64,000 nt of DNA, taken from positions 20,030,937 to 20,094,936 of the forward strand of contig JAYGXS010000001.1 in NCBI GenBank assembly GCA_036362985.1. The letters run 5' to 3'. The stretch is from Ligula intestinalis. Its lineage: Eukaryota; Platyhelminthes; Cestoda; Diphyllobothriidea; Diphyllobothriidae. The notes under the pieces are model-generated. The model was not told where the DNA came from, ran no database searches, and was given only the letters and a program-made list of their open reading frames with translations. Position 1 is the first letter of the stretch. Each line of letters begins with the position of its first letter. Below are positions 12,500 to 24,899 of the stretch, piece by piece. The translations under genes were made by a program, and so were the position numbers.

Positions 12500-13900
12500 A
12501 AGCATTGGTAGGATTCCTACGTAGGGCAACGCACTCCGCATCCGAACAATTGCTGCATTCCATACGCGGTTTTCTCGTAGACTGGACAGAGCTCAAGCAA
12601 CGCTGAACTCCCCTCCCCACCCCCGCTGTCTCTCTCTCTCTCTCTCGCTCTGCTGGAGACTGCATTACACTGCGTTGTGCACTCGCGTGAACGAGGATTA
12701 ATGAGTCCATCAGCAGTTACCAATGGCAACCACTACCTGCCGCAGACCATTTCCTTTATTCACTGTGTATTTATCTCCATATCTCCTCCTCCTCCTTCTC
12801 CTCCTCCTTCTCTTCCTGCAACGCCGCCGCCGTTATGACGGAGGTGGGGGAGGGTGGGGGGGGAGGGGGCTTCACACCGAGAGAAGTATTATTAGGCGTG
12901 CAAATTCACGATGGGCAGCTTTAAGAAACGGGAGTGCATGTGCGTGCGTGTGTGTGCACGCGTGCGTGCGTGCGTGTGCTCTCTCTGGCAATTGAAGTGC
13001 ACATCCTCCGGCTCCTTATCTTTTTCTTTCTCCTCCCGCTACTCCTCCTCCTCCTTCTTCTCCCTTTTTCTACCCACCGGAAACTGTCGAAGCATTTGTC
13101 AGTTGTGAACAGCAACGGCAGGGGTTGGGGGCGGGAGGCGGGGAGGTGACGAAGAAGTAGCAGGATGGGCGTTCCGAGAGAGGGCACGGAACGTGAGAGA
13201 GGGAGAGAGAAGGCGTCAGTAGCCGCTGCCGCCGGAAGTGGATCCTGGATGCGCGTCCGCGCGGAATGGTGGTGTCGGCGATGGCGTGGGAGGAGAGAAA
13301 GCGAGGGGGAGAGCGAGAGAGAGAAAGAAAAGAGTTTCAAGACAGCGCGCGCCCGCGCAGTCGCGAAGCAGGAGTAAATGCTGTTCCAGAGTTGGAGATG
13401 GACCAGATAACTTGCCTGCAGACTTACACAGCCTGCGCGCACAGAAACGACCACCATAAGTGAGGTCCCCTATCTCGCTCTCTTGCTCTCTCTCGCTCCC
13501 TTCCAACCGCAAAGCGCCAACGCCAGATAACGCCGCAGGGGGAAAGAGAACAATGACTGGAGGAGGAGCAGAGACGAAGGCAAAGAAACTGAATTTATGC
13601 GTGTACGCGTACCCGTTCTTGGTCACAGCCGCATTCTGGAGAGCCGTCGGCTATCAGGAGAATTGGGTCACAAGGAGGGGGTCCCCACTGCGAGGACAAC
13701 AACAAACTCTTCTCTCTGAAGAATGCTTCTCATTGCGCTGTGGTATGGCAGGGAGGGGGGTGTTGGTTGAGGCGTACCAGGGATGAAATCAGTGGCTGAC
13801 GGAGGTTGCGACGTTTGGGACGCGCTGTGACATTTCGACAGAGGCAACCGGAAGGAAATGACATAGTTCCTATCAGGGTCTTCACCTCAGCTGCCTTTGT
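12500..13900. promoter_or_regulatory. GC- and CpG-rich region with (CT)n and (GTGC)n tracts, possible alternative promoter
   Basis: This 1.4 kb block stands out from the AT-rich surroundings. It has a (CT)n run at 12626-12650, CTCCTC-rich stretches near 12780-12820 and 13020-13070, a G-rich run near 12840-12870, a TGCGTG-rich run near 12938-12980 and many GAGA words at 13190-13330. Long open frames on both strands follow from the purine/pyrimidine bias and are arginine- or serine-rich without domains. A short frame at 13398-13459 (beginning MDQITCLQTYTACAHRND) meets a GTGAGG donor, but in phase 2 and with a poor base before the GT. The block lies 10 kb upstream of the zinc-finger exon and resembles the regions at 2.6-3.25 and 46.5-47.4 kb. 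A promoter role is inference. Confidence 0.35.
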
Positions 13901-16259
13901 CATCACAATCAATGCGGTAGAGCTAGCAAAAACAGCGAGGTGAATGAAGGCTAATATAGCTGTCGTCTTCCGCAGACCAGAGAATTTAGAGGTTCAACAC
14001 GGACCAAGGCGTCGGTAGGGGGAACCTACCTCGTCATTGTCTGCCTGCGTAATCCTGCCAGTCCCCACAACTCGCTGAATTTGATTGCTGCGGACCTAAG
14101 CGGAATTTCCGAGTGTAGATGTAAATTGAGAAGGGAAGATATTTTAACTGGCAGTTGTATTTATAGGATAAGGCCTTCGGCAGCGATAAGCACATGAAGT
14201 TAGCGGACCTTTATGAGGTTTTTAAGGTTCTGCACTATCAGACAGTCGTAATATATTTCAAGGGCGTTTTGCCCGCCATACGTTTATTTGCTTACAAAGA
14301 GACAATACGTTAGCACGTTGCAAAGCTCTTCGGCTAAAAACACACACTATTCAAGATCGGCAGAAATAGCTTTTCTGTTTCTTAGCAGTAGTCATTGTAA
14401 AGAACTTCGCACGGAAATGAGGAACAGGCAGATTGCAACGAATTTGTTGGAGTAGAAAACAATGTCTTTCTTTGTTTCATCCTCCAGTTTAATGTCTTAC
14501 TACCGTGTCTTCACCCACAACGAATCATGCATTCAAGATTCACAGAAATCCCGACAGCGTCAATAGTTTACTACGCGAGTTCAAATCCCGCCGAACCCCT
14601 CGAGTTTTTTCAAAATTGAGACAAATCGAATATTACTTTATCAGACTGTCATCCTCAAAGAGGCCCAAAATAATTCTGAATGAAAAGCAAAAATCACAGT
14701 TTAACTAGATATTTAAACGCTTATCTTTTCCTGGTGCTGTCTTGCCAATGATCTCCGATGGGTAAGGGATGAGAGGTTGACTACTGTATTAGCCGGACAT
14801 CAGGTACCTCCGATAAACCACCAAGCACTCACTTTGTACCCACAGTCTAGCCGATTTCTTCTCTCTGTTAGAAAGCGTGCTTGACTATTAAAATGAAAAG
14901 CTTACTTTCACTACCTGAGGAATTGCAACCATTTAAATGATCCGAAAATAATCAGAAGGACGTACACAGTACTTGAAATTGGTCTTCAAAAACGGAAACC
15001 AAGGCTGAATTCTATCCTTTTCCGGACTAATTGCCTTCCTGTTAAATGTCTTATCCATCCTAACAGGAGAGCAAAATTCACGTGTCATCGGCTGGATAAA
15101 GCTCACAGCAGGAAATTGAACTTTCTTGCGCATTCTCAGGCATATTTTTTTCAGTGTCATTTGGAAGAACAGACGTTGATAATACCATACGAAGTCACTC
15201 GTTTGTAGAAATTGCTTGATAGTGCAACCGGTGTTATATATGAACGCTTGTAAACTGAATATACCCTGAATGTGAATTCAAATGTTTAGCGAAATTTACG
15301 CCAGCAGTTGTTGTCAGTTGATGAGCCCACGAGTGACTTCCAAGGGCAAAACGGGTGAATGTGTTTAGTTACTATCTGACTAATGGAAGGCTATTACTAA
15401 GAAATATTGCATTCCAGAGGCTACAGTGGTGATTTTTTGAATCAGGAAATATCCCAAAATTGATAAATAGTTCAATATAACTTAGCTATGTGTATCCCTG
15501 CTAGAAGGGACCTTGAATAATTTCAACCGGTGGTTAACGAGTCATCGCTGGGACGGACTTGATGCACGGTAAGTTGTGCTTTCTCGACCCTCCTCCCCTC
15601 AGAGTTACCTAAATGCGATGAGTTATTGAAAACCGGCCGTCTTTTCAAGATGATGAATTGGTTAGTAGTAAAACAAGAGTACGCATTACAGTCTGTGATA
15701 AACGGGGCGTTAAATGATGTGTTACACACTTCCGGTTCTCGCGAACGTCCGTTTGTTGACGATGTTTCAGAGCTATACGGGATAGTTGGCTGTAACCAAG
15801 AGTGAGAACGTCAAAGGTGGAAATTCAGCATGCACTGACTGTAAGGTTCTCTATTCTAAACAATCCGTCCTCAGAAAACGTCAGAAAATCATAAATTTTT
15901 AAACGATTAAAGCCTTTATCAAACAGGATCCATGAAAAGATTGCCCTATCCAAGCACTTTTTTATGCCAATTACCTTGATTACCATTCATCCTAATTTAG
16001 TACAAGGTTTGCATTCACAAGAAATATGAAGACAAAAACAAAGAACGTATAATTGACTTATGATAAAAAGTTTAAAAAATTGGTCAAGATTTCTTCCAGT
16101 ATTTTTTAATACTGACTCTGATGAAATTGGTAACTTCCTTTAGCAATTTATAAAATCAAAAACATCACTTTCGTACACAATATTCAGTCAAATCCAGCTC
16201 TCTTTAACTATTATAGAATATAAAGCTTCTGTCTATACACAAATTTCTATGCAATATGC

Positions 16260-17165
16260 CTAGATGGTTCGCATGGTGAATGCTTTGAACCAGCACAGGC
16301 CTAGATGAAGGCAAGACAAGCGTAATTCAGGATACGCTCCCAGTAAAAATGCCGCACATGGATAGGAGTGTGTTGGCGCGTCTAGGTGCTGGCTCACGCC
16401 ACGCCGAGCACCTGCGTACGATTCCGCCTCTGGTCTTCGTGATCCTGTTTTTTGACACAGGACACAAGTGGTGGGGGAAGAGAGAGGTAGAGACTGCGGT
16501 AGATACTGCGTGTTGTAACTGATGCGAAAGCTGCGATGTCGCCGTATACGGTAAGCCTTGCGTGGGCCCCCAAGGAAGAACACAACAAGAAGAGCGCAAA
16601 ATCAGAAGTCTTAGAGCAAGCCTAGTACAGCATACTTAAGGCAAGCAAACGCGTGTACAAGCCATGTCCAATCGGACCAATCAGACTGTGGGCTCAAGTA
16701 ACGGGAACCTTCATAGGCTTTGTGGCTCATGCAACTGGCACATTAAAGTCCGGCGTACGACTGCAGCTGCGCGATATCATCACATGCATTGCGTGTGAGC
16801 GAACCGGTCGATTGCCATGGGAGCGATTCGTCAGGGCAGCGTGAACTCGCAATTAAGCCGGATTCTAGCACTGCGCAAGTATACTATCACTCAAAACTAA
16901 CCCACGCGCAAGTCACAGTACCTGTATTAACCCGTTTGGGCATATGATAGACGTAATCGAAATCGATGGTCGAATTGACGTGTATTAGTCCAGTGCATCT
17001 ACCGCGCAGTCCGTTTAGGGGGCACAAGTGGAAAACTGGAGCAGTGAGTGAATTAGATCCAAGGGAAGTCCATTTTCACTGTAATCCAGCGTAAGTCACC
17101 CTCCCTGCGCCACCCTGTTTTGCGGAGCACTCGCTGGACATCGTCGAAACCAACGGTAAAACGGA
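16260..17165 (+). repeat. Dispersed repeat family C (related copies near 50.1-50.5 and 63.1 kb)
   Basis: Blocks here recur, diverged, in the same order at 50120-50490: the CGCTCCCA...AAAATGCC block (16336 versus 50170), a GGTGGTGGAAGAAAGAG-like block (16470 versus 50350), a CGCAAGTCAC block, a CTGCACCACC-like block and a GACATCGTCGAAACC-like block (17135 versus 50462). The last three also occur near 63145-63200. At 50 kb the family directly follows a tRNA-like head, suggesting it is a long SINE body. No coding capacity is evident. Repeat D (16610-16880) is inserted in or overlaps this copy. Confidence 0.5.
16610..16880 (+). repeat. Dispersed repeat family D, copy 1
   Basis: About 250 bases align in the same orientation with 27525-27755. 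Shared landmarks include CATACTTAAG followed by GCAAGCGAACGC-like sequence, a CCGGACCAATCAGA block, TGGGCTCAA, GCGTGTGAGCG and CGTGCACTCGCA-type blocks. Divergence is moderate with small indels. No open frame is conserved between the copies, so this looks like a non-coding part of a mobile element, perhaps an untranslated region of a PLE since the 27.5 kb copy lies next to PLE tails. Confidence 0.6.
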
Positions 17166-17199
17166 CGTATTTGTGTATCTGTGCGTTGATAGTGTCCTA

Positions 17200-20100
17200 A
17201 AACAAAGCACTGTACTAAGCAAGCTGCCCAAAAATTGCCTCTAATACAGGAGACACTGCAATAGTTAATTTTTCATCTCATAATTCAGTCAGCACATTGT
17301 GTCATCTCAGTTGGTGCTAAGCTTAACGAGCTTAAAACGAATGTAAGTATTATATATAATGTAGCATTTAAATAGACTCTGTAATCTCCTCCAACAGTAT
17401 ATTGATGTGTAGTACTCACTGAAACTCGTGAAATACCAACGGAAAGTGTTGATTAGTCTTCAAATAGTGGCCATTACCTAAATGACGCTTTTAATTGGAC
17501 TAATAGACCGCATAGCACACAGTCATCTCCTTTACGCTACACGCTGGTTTTCGAATGGGCACCTTTTGTGGAAATAGTTGCACTTTAGATGGAGTTAGGT
17601 GTGCTGATGAGTTATTTGTATGAATCGAACCACAGTTTATAGAAAGGAGATGCAGATAAGTAATTTCTTATTATCTAGGATAAAGTCTTGCTTGAAAATT
17701 AATGCCTGCCAATTGTGATAATTTAGGTTTGAAGTCTCTTAAGTATGACAACATTTAAGGTTCTCTTTTGGTGATAATCGTAGCTCACTATCCTCCAGTT
17801 CATTACTGTCTGTCTATGGTATGCAACGCTGCTCAGATTCAACCAGAAGACTTGATATAGTGTTGCATAGGGGACCTATAATTGTTGAAATAATGCAAAA
17901 CATACACCTTGGAAGCCCTAAACGGGGGCAAACTATGAAGCTATCAGTTGGATTTTTAAACTTATTTACAATTTAAATTCAGACATAGTATATGGTTAAA
18001 AGTTGCGCCTATTAAGATTTAAAATGACTTTTACGTTCGCCTTTCATAAAAAGCACAGAATTAATGCTTGTATTGGAAAATCTCTGAATAAATAACACCC
18101 AGAAAGTTTTCCAAATTTGACTGACAACAAAGGCTGGACAGGCGCTCATTAGAGGCCAATATGTCATCATGCAGGAATAAATGTGGGATTATTGCCCCCG
18201 ATAGGTTTTTTTAACCTCGCCTTAACAGTACTCCTCATTTGAAAACCAACGGAAGCACTCCAGTCAGTGTTTCAGGTATTTCGTTGCAAACGTTGGAAAA
18301 GAAAAAATGGGAAGACCACTCCCAAATCAGACTTTTTTGGGCGAACTTTCAATTTCTCTTTGTCCCTGGCCCATCTTCATGGACAATTGAAAAGGAGGTT
18401 TTACAGTTAAGCCAACAAATCCATTTCCACTGGGAGTCACCTTCTCACGCGCTATCCATTTGTTCCCACAGCGTCCAGCAGCAGCGGATGGAAGATCGTC
18501 AGACCTGGTAACTGACTCACCAACTGAACGCCGCATCATGCCCCGGGGCATCACTTTTTACTCAAAACACTGAGTATAGATATATAGAGTACGATTCCTA
18601 TTTTAGGAAAGGTCAGTTGAATATATGAGATGAGCTTTCGATGCAAGCAAATTAATTATACGGTGTAGTAGTACTCATTATCATACAACCTAATCCTATG
18701 ATATTTCCGTCATGAGCGGATGCCTGCGCTCTAGCGAGCTTCTTCCTGACCTCCTGCAAAAAGTACGTCCAGCACAAACACGGATACTTAATTATTATGC
18801 ATAGTTATCATCGATTTTTAAAGTTCAGATAAATTCATATATTATTTTGATAAAAAGCATGCACAAAAATTTTCTTTCTTATACCTGTTTGATAGCAGAT
18901 TACGTTTTATTCAAATTTCATACTCGAAGAAGGGGTATTGTTCGATTTTAAAAGGTTTCTTATTGCGGAATTTTTTAAGCTAGTAAAATTTTCTTCAGAG
19001 CACATTTATCCGTCAATTTGTTAATGTTGCTGCTAAAGTCTACAATATGATCCACATATACTGCTAAATTTTATGAAAACTATAGGGCATGATTTCGTTT
19101 ATGCAGAATTTAGTTTGAAAACCCCAAATGCATCTGTAACGGCTGGCAGCGTTCAAAATGGTTCAGAAATTTAGGAAAAAATTAAAAATCGAAAGATACC
19201 CTTTCTTCAAGGGCAAAACATGAATAATGTGTGCTACCAAATGTGTAAAAGATGCAGTATTTCGTGCACGCTTTCTATAATGTTTATTTAACTTTATTAG
19301 GACATCGGAAATAAATGGGCCAAAATGTGTACTACTATTTAACTACAGTAGATGCGCTATGCATGCGGTCAAAAAGAGTCTCGCTTAAAAGTCGGCATTC
19401 TGAATGGTACACCTCGAGATTTGGCTGCATAATAAACACCTTTATAAACCTACTCAAGTAATCTGCAGGACCCTAAAACACATTTCAGAACATTAAGTAA
19501 AATTTTATGAGCATTAAATCCACTGTAAATGCCTTTACATTTTTAAGAAAATAACTCTTAAGTGTAGTGTGGATGAATACGTGAATGACCCTAGAACTGA
19601 TAAAGCAAATGACAGACTGCGTTCATTTATCTCCAAATGATCCTTTTTGAAAATTTAAATCAAATACTTTCTGAAGTATTTCATCAGGGTGCCATTTAAT
19701 TAGCAGGAAGGATAGACCACCCTCGGATGGCAGTGGTGCAATTTATCATAAGGGCGAGAAATCCTGAAATTATATATTTTGACTGTAATTAGATGCTGCA
19801 GGACTCGGGACACGCGGCATAAATAGCAGGTTTTCACAGTATTCGCGAACATTATTCAAGTCTCAGTTAACCATTCGCCGCTGCGGTCTGACCTCTTTTT
19901 GTCATGCAAGGGGGAGGTTCAACCTGAGGTTCAGTGTCGGGACGAGGCAGTTTATCTAACAAAATTTCGGACCAATTAGTTTTATTAGTCTCTTGCCGAA
20001 TATGTTATTTTGAAAAAGAGTTTGAAAGATGAATTTAAACCGTGTGCCGTTCTAGGGTCATCAATTTCGAGCAAGGGAGATTATTATAAAATAAATAAAC

Positions 20101-22900
20101 TTCATAATTTCGCAGTATGCATGCAAGAGGCTGTTATTACCTCAAATTGTTCTTTCGTTTCAGATATATTCTCAATGTTTCTCAATTTGAACCATCTGAA
20201 AAATCTTAACATATAAGCAACGAGATGTTTTTCGGCGCATCGTTTGCATCGTTTGCATTAATAAAAAGTTTTCACATTGCAGAATAGCTGGGATTAAAAT
20301 AGAGTTTCTTAGCTCCTTTGATCCGGCTTAAGAACAGACGTACGCTATTTGCGGTTTTTAAGCTTTCAGTCTGTTTCATAAAAAATGCAAGTTTGACGTG
20401 AGTTTACCACTTTATACAGTTAGACGGGTTCTTAATCAGCTAAAAAGAAGATACTCATAAAAGAGACCTAATGCCAACAATCTGAACAAGTAGGAAAATA
20501 AGAGAGCACTTTCTCAATTTCTAGTCTGTAAAGAATGTGATATGTGTAAAAATAAATTAAATAAGAACATTATGTTGCTTAAGGGAACAGTTTTTTGATT
20601 CTTGCTGAAGTTTCGGAGAACTTGACCGGCTTTTCAATGTCAAAGCGTCGACTGCCACTAGCGCTGAGCGCGAAACTGGCCCGACAAGAATTTATCAAAA
20701 GCCTGCCTACGCTCGCCAACTACTTTGCTGAATTCTCTGATGGGAACGTTCTCAACCTTAAACGCTGTTCTCGTGAGCATCCTTATAACCTCAGATTTCT
20801 ATATCGGAACCCTCCCCTTTGTGAACTTGAGATATGTGTTAAATTCTCCCAAAGGAAAGGAACAGGTTTCCTGTCTGCTTATTAGTTCCGCAAGTTTACC
20901 GACATGTACTTTTCTCGCTGCGTACAGTCTTGTTTATTCCCCGTGTTTTTTTGTGTAACTTTACCAGGCTAACTGTGAGTGGACGCACAGACAACAGTAA
21001 TATAAAACAGAAGGAATTCATGTTTACTAAATCACCATTAATTGAATATGCCGCCATTTTTAATGGAAATAGTAGCTGATAAAGTTTTGAGCTAGGAAAG
21101 CGAGAAATTTTTACATAGCAAGCTTTATTCGTCGCTTCTTTAAATTTTCATGGCATTTTGACTTAAAAAAAGGATCTAATGCACACCTGTGATCTACTTG
21201 CACAGACTATAGTTGCAAGAATCCCCATCAAAGAGTTCAGAAGAGCAGTCGGCGTGTAAAAATACAAAATAATCTAAACCAAACCCAGATCGAACCCTCC
21301 TAGACCCTCGCTTGATTCAGGAACTCGTCACAGTTTCAAAGACTTTGGGAATTTTACTTTTTTATTTTTTCAGGATATTCGGATTTACCTGATTTACTGC
21401 TGAAAAGATCACTGACCCAAAAATAAACAGGCCTACTATCAAAAAAATTCACATCTGAAAAAAGGGAATTTTTCTCTCGGGACAGGAAATAGGTGCCCAG
21501 CGTCAGCCAAATTCCCAGATTTTTATTGATTATATGCAGACCTAAAATAAGCACAAAAGTTATTCCTTGGGACACAGGGGCCGCAAATACAGACGAATTC
21601 GAGGTCGAGATGATATTATAGGAAAACATCCATACTACGATAGGCAATTACAGAAAAACGTTTGATGAAAAATTTTATATTTTGGCAGAAATCAACGTAC
21701 CATGATATTCAGGCAGGGTTCTATATAAATAACTTCTCTAGGCTAAATGTGCGCATTGCTGTGACTTTCTCTAGTAGATGGCTTTGATAAACACGAGGAA
21801 GTTTTACTGAAGCCAACGTTACCAACTGAAAATTGAATTTTTTTATTAATCTTTTAAGCATGTTATTTTCTAAAATTAAATATAAGTAAAATTATATTTT
21901 GTAACTACATAATTTTTTGAGCTACAACCCCGTAGTAATACTAATAAGAATTTTTCTTGAACACGAATAGGTTCAACTATTCAATAACTCACTACGAATG
22001 CAACCAAAACCAAATGGATATATTATCTTTTGCGTATGTATTACGACACTTTTAACACCTCTTGCCTTGCCGCTAATTAAAAATCTAGAAACGAGCGAGA
22101 GAGACAACCCTTATAACTATAGAACGAAGCCCGAAAATACACATCACTAACGCAGTTGAAATAAACAAGGAAAAAGCAGTTTTACCACCTGCCATTGCAG
22201 AAAAGTTGTTATTGTCTGTCGGGGAAATTGATAAGCGGGAACAATTTTCTCATGCTCTTTGAATTTACTTTGTAGACAGGTGACAGAAGTGAACAAACTT
22301 ATGGTCACATCCACTTATGGTATTTGGGCCTATTAACAAGTGACCAAATGAAACTTTTTATTTTCGGACGGGCATAGAGCATGTCGTTTGGAAGCATTAA
22401 GTTCAAGTTTAATTATTGGCGGGGTTCAAAGTTATTTGGGAATTTAAAAAAACATTCCTTTTAAACCAAAAGATAGCCCATTCTAAAGTATGCATGTTCA
22501 AGAAAAGGTACTTTTATTTCAAATGTATTGACGAAATAACACCGTTAGGCAGATTTAAAAAAATAATCAATGGAACATGAATACTGCTTCGTTTGTTATT
22601 TTATTACAGATTGCGATCGGTGTTTGCGAGTGGCAGGGAAGACGTTCACTTAAAAATGATACCCTGACGTGACTGAAATCAACTGAGATTACACTGTCCA
22701 CTTAGTCACAAGAAAGATGATAAGGTACTAAATTCAAGAGAAATTATGGTGATGATTAAGGTTGGGGATACAGTTGAGTCCAAGGGGATGTGAGGTTTAG
22801 GGCTCGCAAATATGTACCTTTCCTCGGCCTTGGTGCAAGGCCACATATATTATGAATAAGGAGGGGAGGGGGGGGAGAAAGGCAGCAGCAATAACCCTCC
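17200..22900. other. No supported gene; AT-rich, intron-like DNA with one old repeat
   Basis: The region is strongly AT-rich. The only structure I can support is an old repeat at 18840-19450, listed separately. Short open frames have no recognisable domain. If the two-exon gene model holds, this is the distal part of the intron. Confidence 0.4.
18840..19450 (+). repeat. Old AT-rich dispersed repeat, copy 1
   Basis: Several blocks recur in the same order near 30900-31500 and 44640-45200: a tTTTCTTtCTTaTAC...TGATAGCA block, an ATaTGTGGATCA-like block, a GCATGCTTTCTATAA-like block and a GGTCAAAAaGAgtCTCgCTTAAAAG block. The copies are strongly diverged and AT-rich, and no protein can be recovered. 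It may be an old transposon or a long non-coding repeat. Confidence 0.4.
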
Positions 22901-23365
22901 CCCATCTACAAAAACTTTTTTTTACCGAAAACACACGTCGATGTTTCGGTTGACAGTTCCCAAGCTCGACCAACTGCTACACAGAGTCCAAGGCCTTCTG
23001 ATGGACGCAAAGGGCGTTATAGGCACTTCACTGGAGAACGTACCTCATAGGCTTGTCCCCCTGCATAGGCTTAAAGTACTCACAAATGGACTGCCAGGAT
23101 GTATGCTGGGTGACTTGCCTGATTATCTTTGGAATCGCAAAATCCCAGTACAGCCTTCCTGCTGCCCTTCCTGTGTTTCTGATGAGTAGATACTTCCTAA
23201 ATACATTTTCTGGCTGGCTAGTGCGGCTCTAAGACCACTGTACCGGTCACATTATCAGGCTTTTATGGATGCTACTTGATGTAATTATGCCGGGACTACA
23301 TGCCTGCCCTTTGATCCCTGTCACTGCCATCCACTAAAGCGTGCTATTTTATTGCCCCTTTGCAG

Positions 23366-24795
23366 GCCTGATAAGCAAGAAGACAACCGACGGGTCGGAA
23401 GGAGACTCGGCCCCCGTAATCGGTGACAGAGATGGGTTTAATCTGTGGCCTCTTGATCTCTCCAAACCACGCTCCTGTACCTTCGCGTCTGGTAATTCCG
23501 GCCTCTGGCCGGAAATGAGGCACCAACAGGCTCCCTCCAAGGTCATCAGTACTTCTACAACTTCGTACTCTTCGACAGACAATCAGCGCAGGCGTTATCC
23601 CTGCAACTGGTCCGAACCTTACACCAACGGTGTCCACACCAACCCTGACCACCGGCACATCACGTCTGAATTCTCATCCCACAGACAACGACAGCCGCAA
23701 ATGGAGGCCTTCGGACGAAAGGTCTCAGTAGATCGACACAGCTCAATCTTTCAGCTAACAGAGTACGATCCTCGGCACTCGCCTGCGTTTTCTTCCAGGA
23801 GTTGTCCGAAGCCTGCTCTTAAACTGGATCCACTCCGACGCAGCCTTGCAGCCTCCCTGTCAGCACCCTCGCGCAGGCTTGAAAAAACCGCGTCAAGCAT
23901 GCATGCAGGTAGCAGAGTCAACAGCAGCGCTGCCACGGAACCCTGCCCCTTTCGAATTATACCCACACCCAAGGAGTTGGCTGCCCTCTTGGCGAGGCGG
24001 AGCAGTCCCGGCGACTGGAGTCTGTCCGATCTGGCAGACTTTGCGACCAAACTGCTTTCGTTGTCCACTCAGACGTCATCCCCACCACCAACACTGCCAC
24101 CGCCGCCACCACCACCAGTCCCACCGACGCAATCCTGTTCGCTCACGGCGAGACACAGGACATTTTGGAACGCGGTGCAGCAGTCAATAGGGCGAAGCAG
24201 CGTCAACGCGCGATCTCCGGCCACCGCTGCCGCCGGGTCCGCCAGGTTTGTGAAACGGTCAGCCGGCAAGTACTACGACCGTCGCTGTGTTGTCCGACGC
24301 AGCAGTAACGGGCTAGCCTGTCGCCAGACAAGGCTAAACAGCCAGACGAGGACGGTTCAGACAGCTGGAAGCAGCAAGGTGCCCCGGACAACGACGAGAC
24401 CGGTGGAGAACGAGGCTGGAGCCGCAACCGCCGCCACCCCAGCCTCTTCTCTGCGGGAGCGTTTCCATTGCCAATACTGCGGCAAGATGTTCCCTCGGTC
24501 CGCCAACCTGACCCGTCACATTCGCACGCACACCGGCGAACAGCCCTATAAGTGTGCTTTCTGTCCGCGCTGTTTCAGCATTAGTTCCAATCTCCAGCGG
24601 CACATTAGGAACATTCATCAGAAGGAGCGACCTTTTCACTGCATCTTCTGCCTGAAACAGTTCGGCCAGCGCGCCAACCTGGAACGACACATTCGAAATC
24701 ACTATCTGCTGGATGGCGAAAACATATTCCTCCCAAAACACCAGCAGCAGCACTTTCCCGCCTCCTTTTGCTGGAACTTGAGTAAACTGCTTTAG
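23366..24795 (+). CDS. Terminal exon of a PRDM3/PRDM16 (EVI1/hamlet)-type zinc-finger transcription factor
   Basis: The exon encodes the C-terminal part of a nuclear, DNA-binding regulator of the MECOM/PRDM16/hamlet family. Numbering from an open frame at 23341, a PLDLS motif lies at residues 37-41; in this family it recruits the corepressor CtBP. A proline run sits around residues 244-263. Three C2H2 fingers follow: C377/C380/H393/H397, C405/C408/H421/H426 and C434/C437/H450/H454. Their [24 protein letters not shown] and [10 protein letters not shown] helices and the TGEQPYKC linker match the family's C-terminal finger trio closely. The acceptor is a pyrimidine tract ending GCAG at 23362-23365, giving phase 1, so the GTG at 23341 is not a true start. 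The N-terminal fingers and PR domain of vertebrate members are not visible in the window. They may be absent, as in short isoforms, or lie on exons I could not find. The exon stops 30 residues after the third finger. Confidence 0.85.
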
Positions 24796-24870
24796 CTATA
24801 CCCTTTCTCTGTTCACATCCTTTCCACCCTCCCCCAATTTTTGTGATCGCTACACTAGTACAACATCCGC

Positions 24871-24876
24871 AATAAA
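24871..24876 (+). terminator. Polyadenylation signal of the zinc-finger gene
   Basis: A canonical AATAAA lies 76 nt after the stop codon, with T-rich sequence (GCTTTTGTACA) some 15-25 nt further on. This gives a short 3' untranslated region ending near 24890-24900 and supports the exon above being the last one. Confidence 0.65.
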
Positions 24877-24899
24877 ATTCGCTTCTACCGCTTTTGTAC

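Noticed and set aside
12921..13626. Long arginine- and serine-rich frames on both strands
   Set aside because: Overlapping frames of similar length on opposite strands follow from the GC-rich, purine-biased composition. None shows a domain.
22941..23189. 82-codon frame as an upstream exon of the zinc-finger gene
   Set aside because: It stops in frame before the acceptor at 23365, has no family resemblance, and offers no clear donor in matching phase.
23341..23365. GTG at 23341 as the start of the zinc-finger protein
   Set aside because: These bases are a pyrimidine tract ending in CAG, a splice acceptor. Initiation at GTG is unlikely in an animal nuclear gene.
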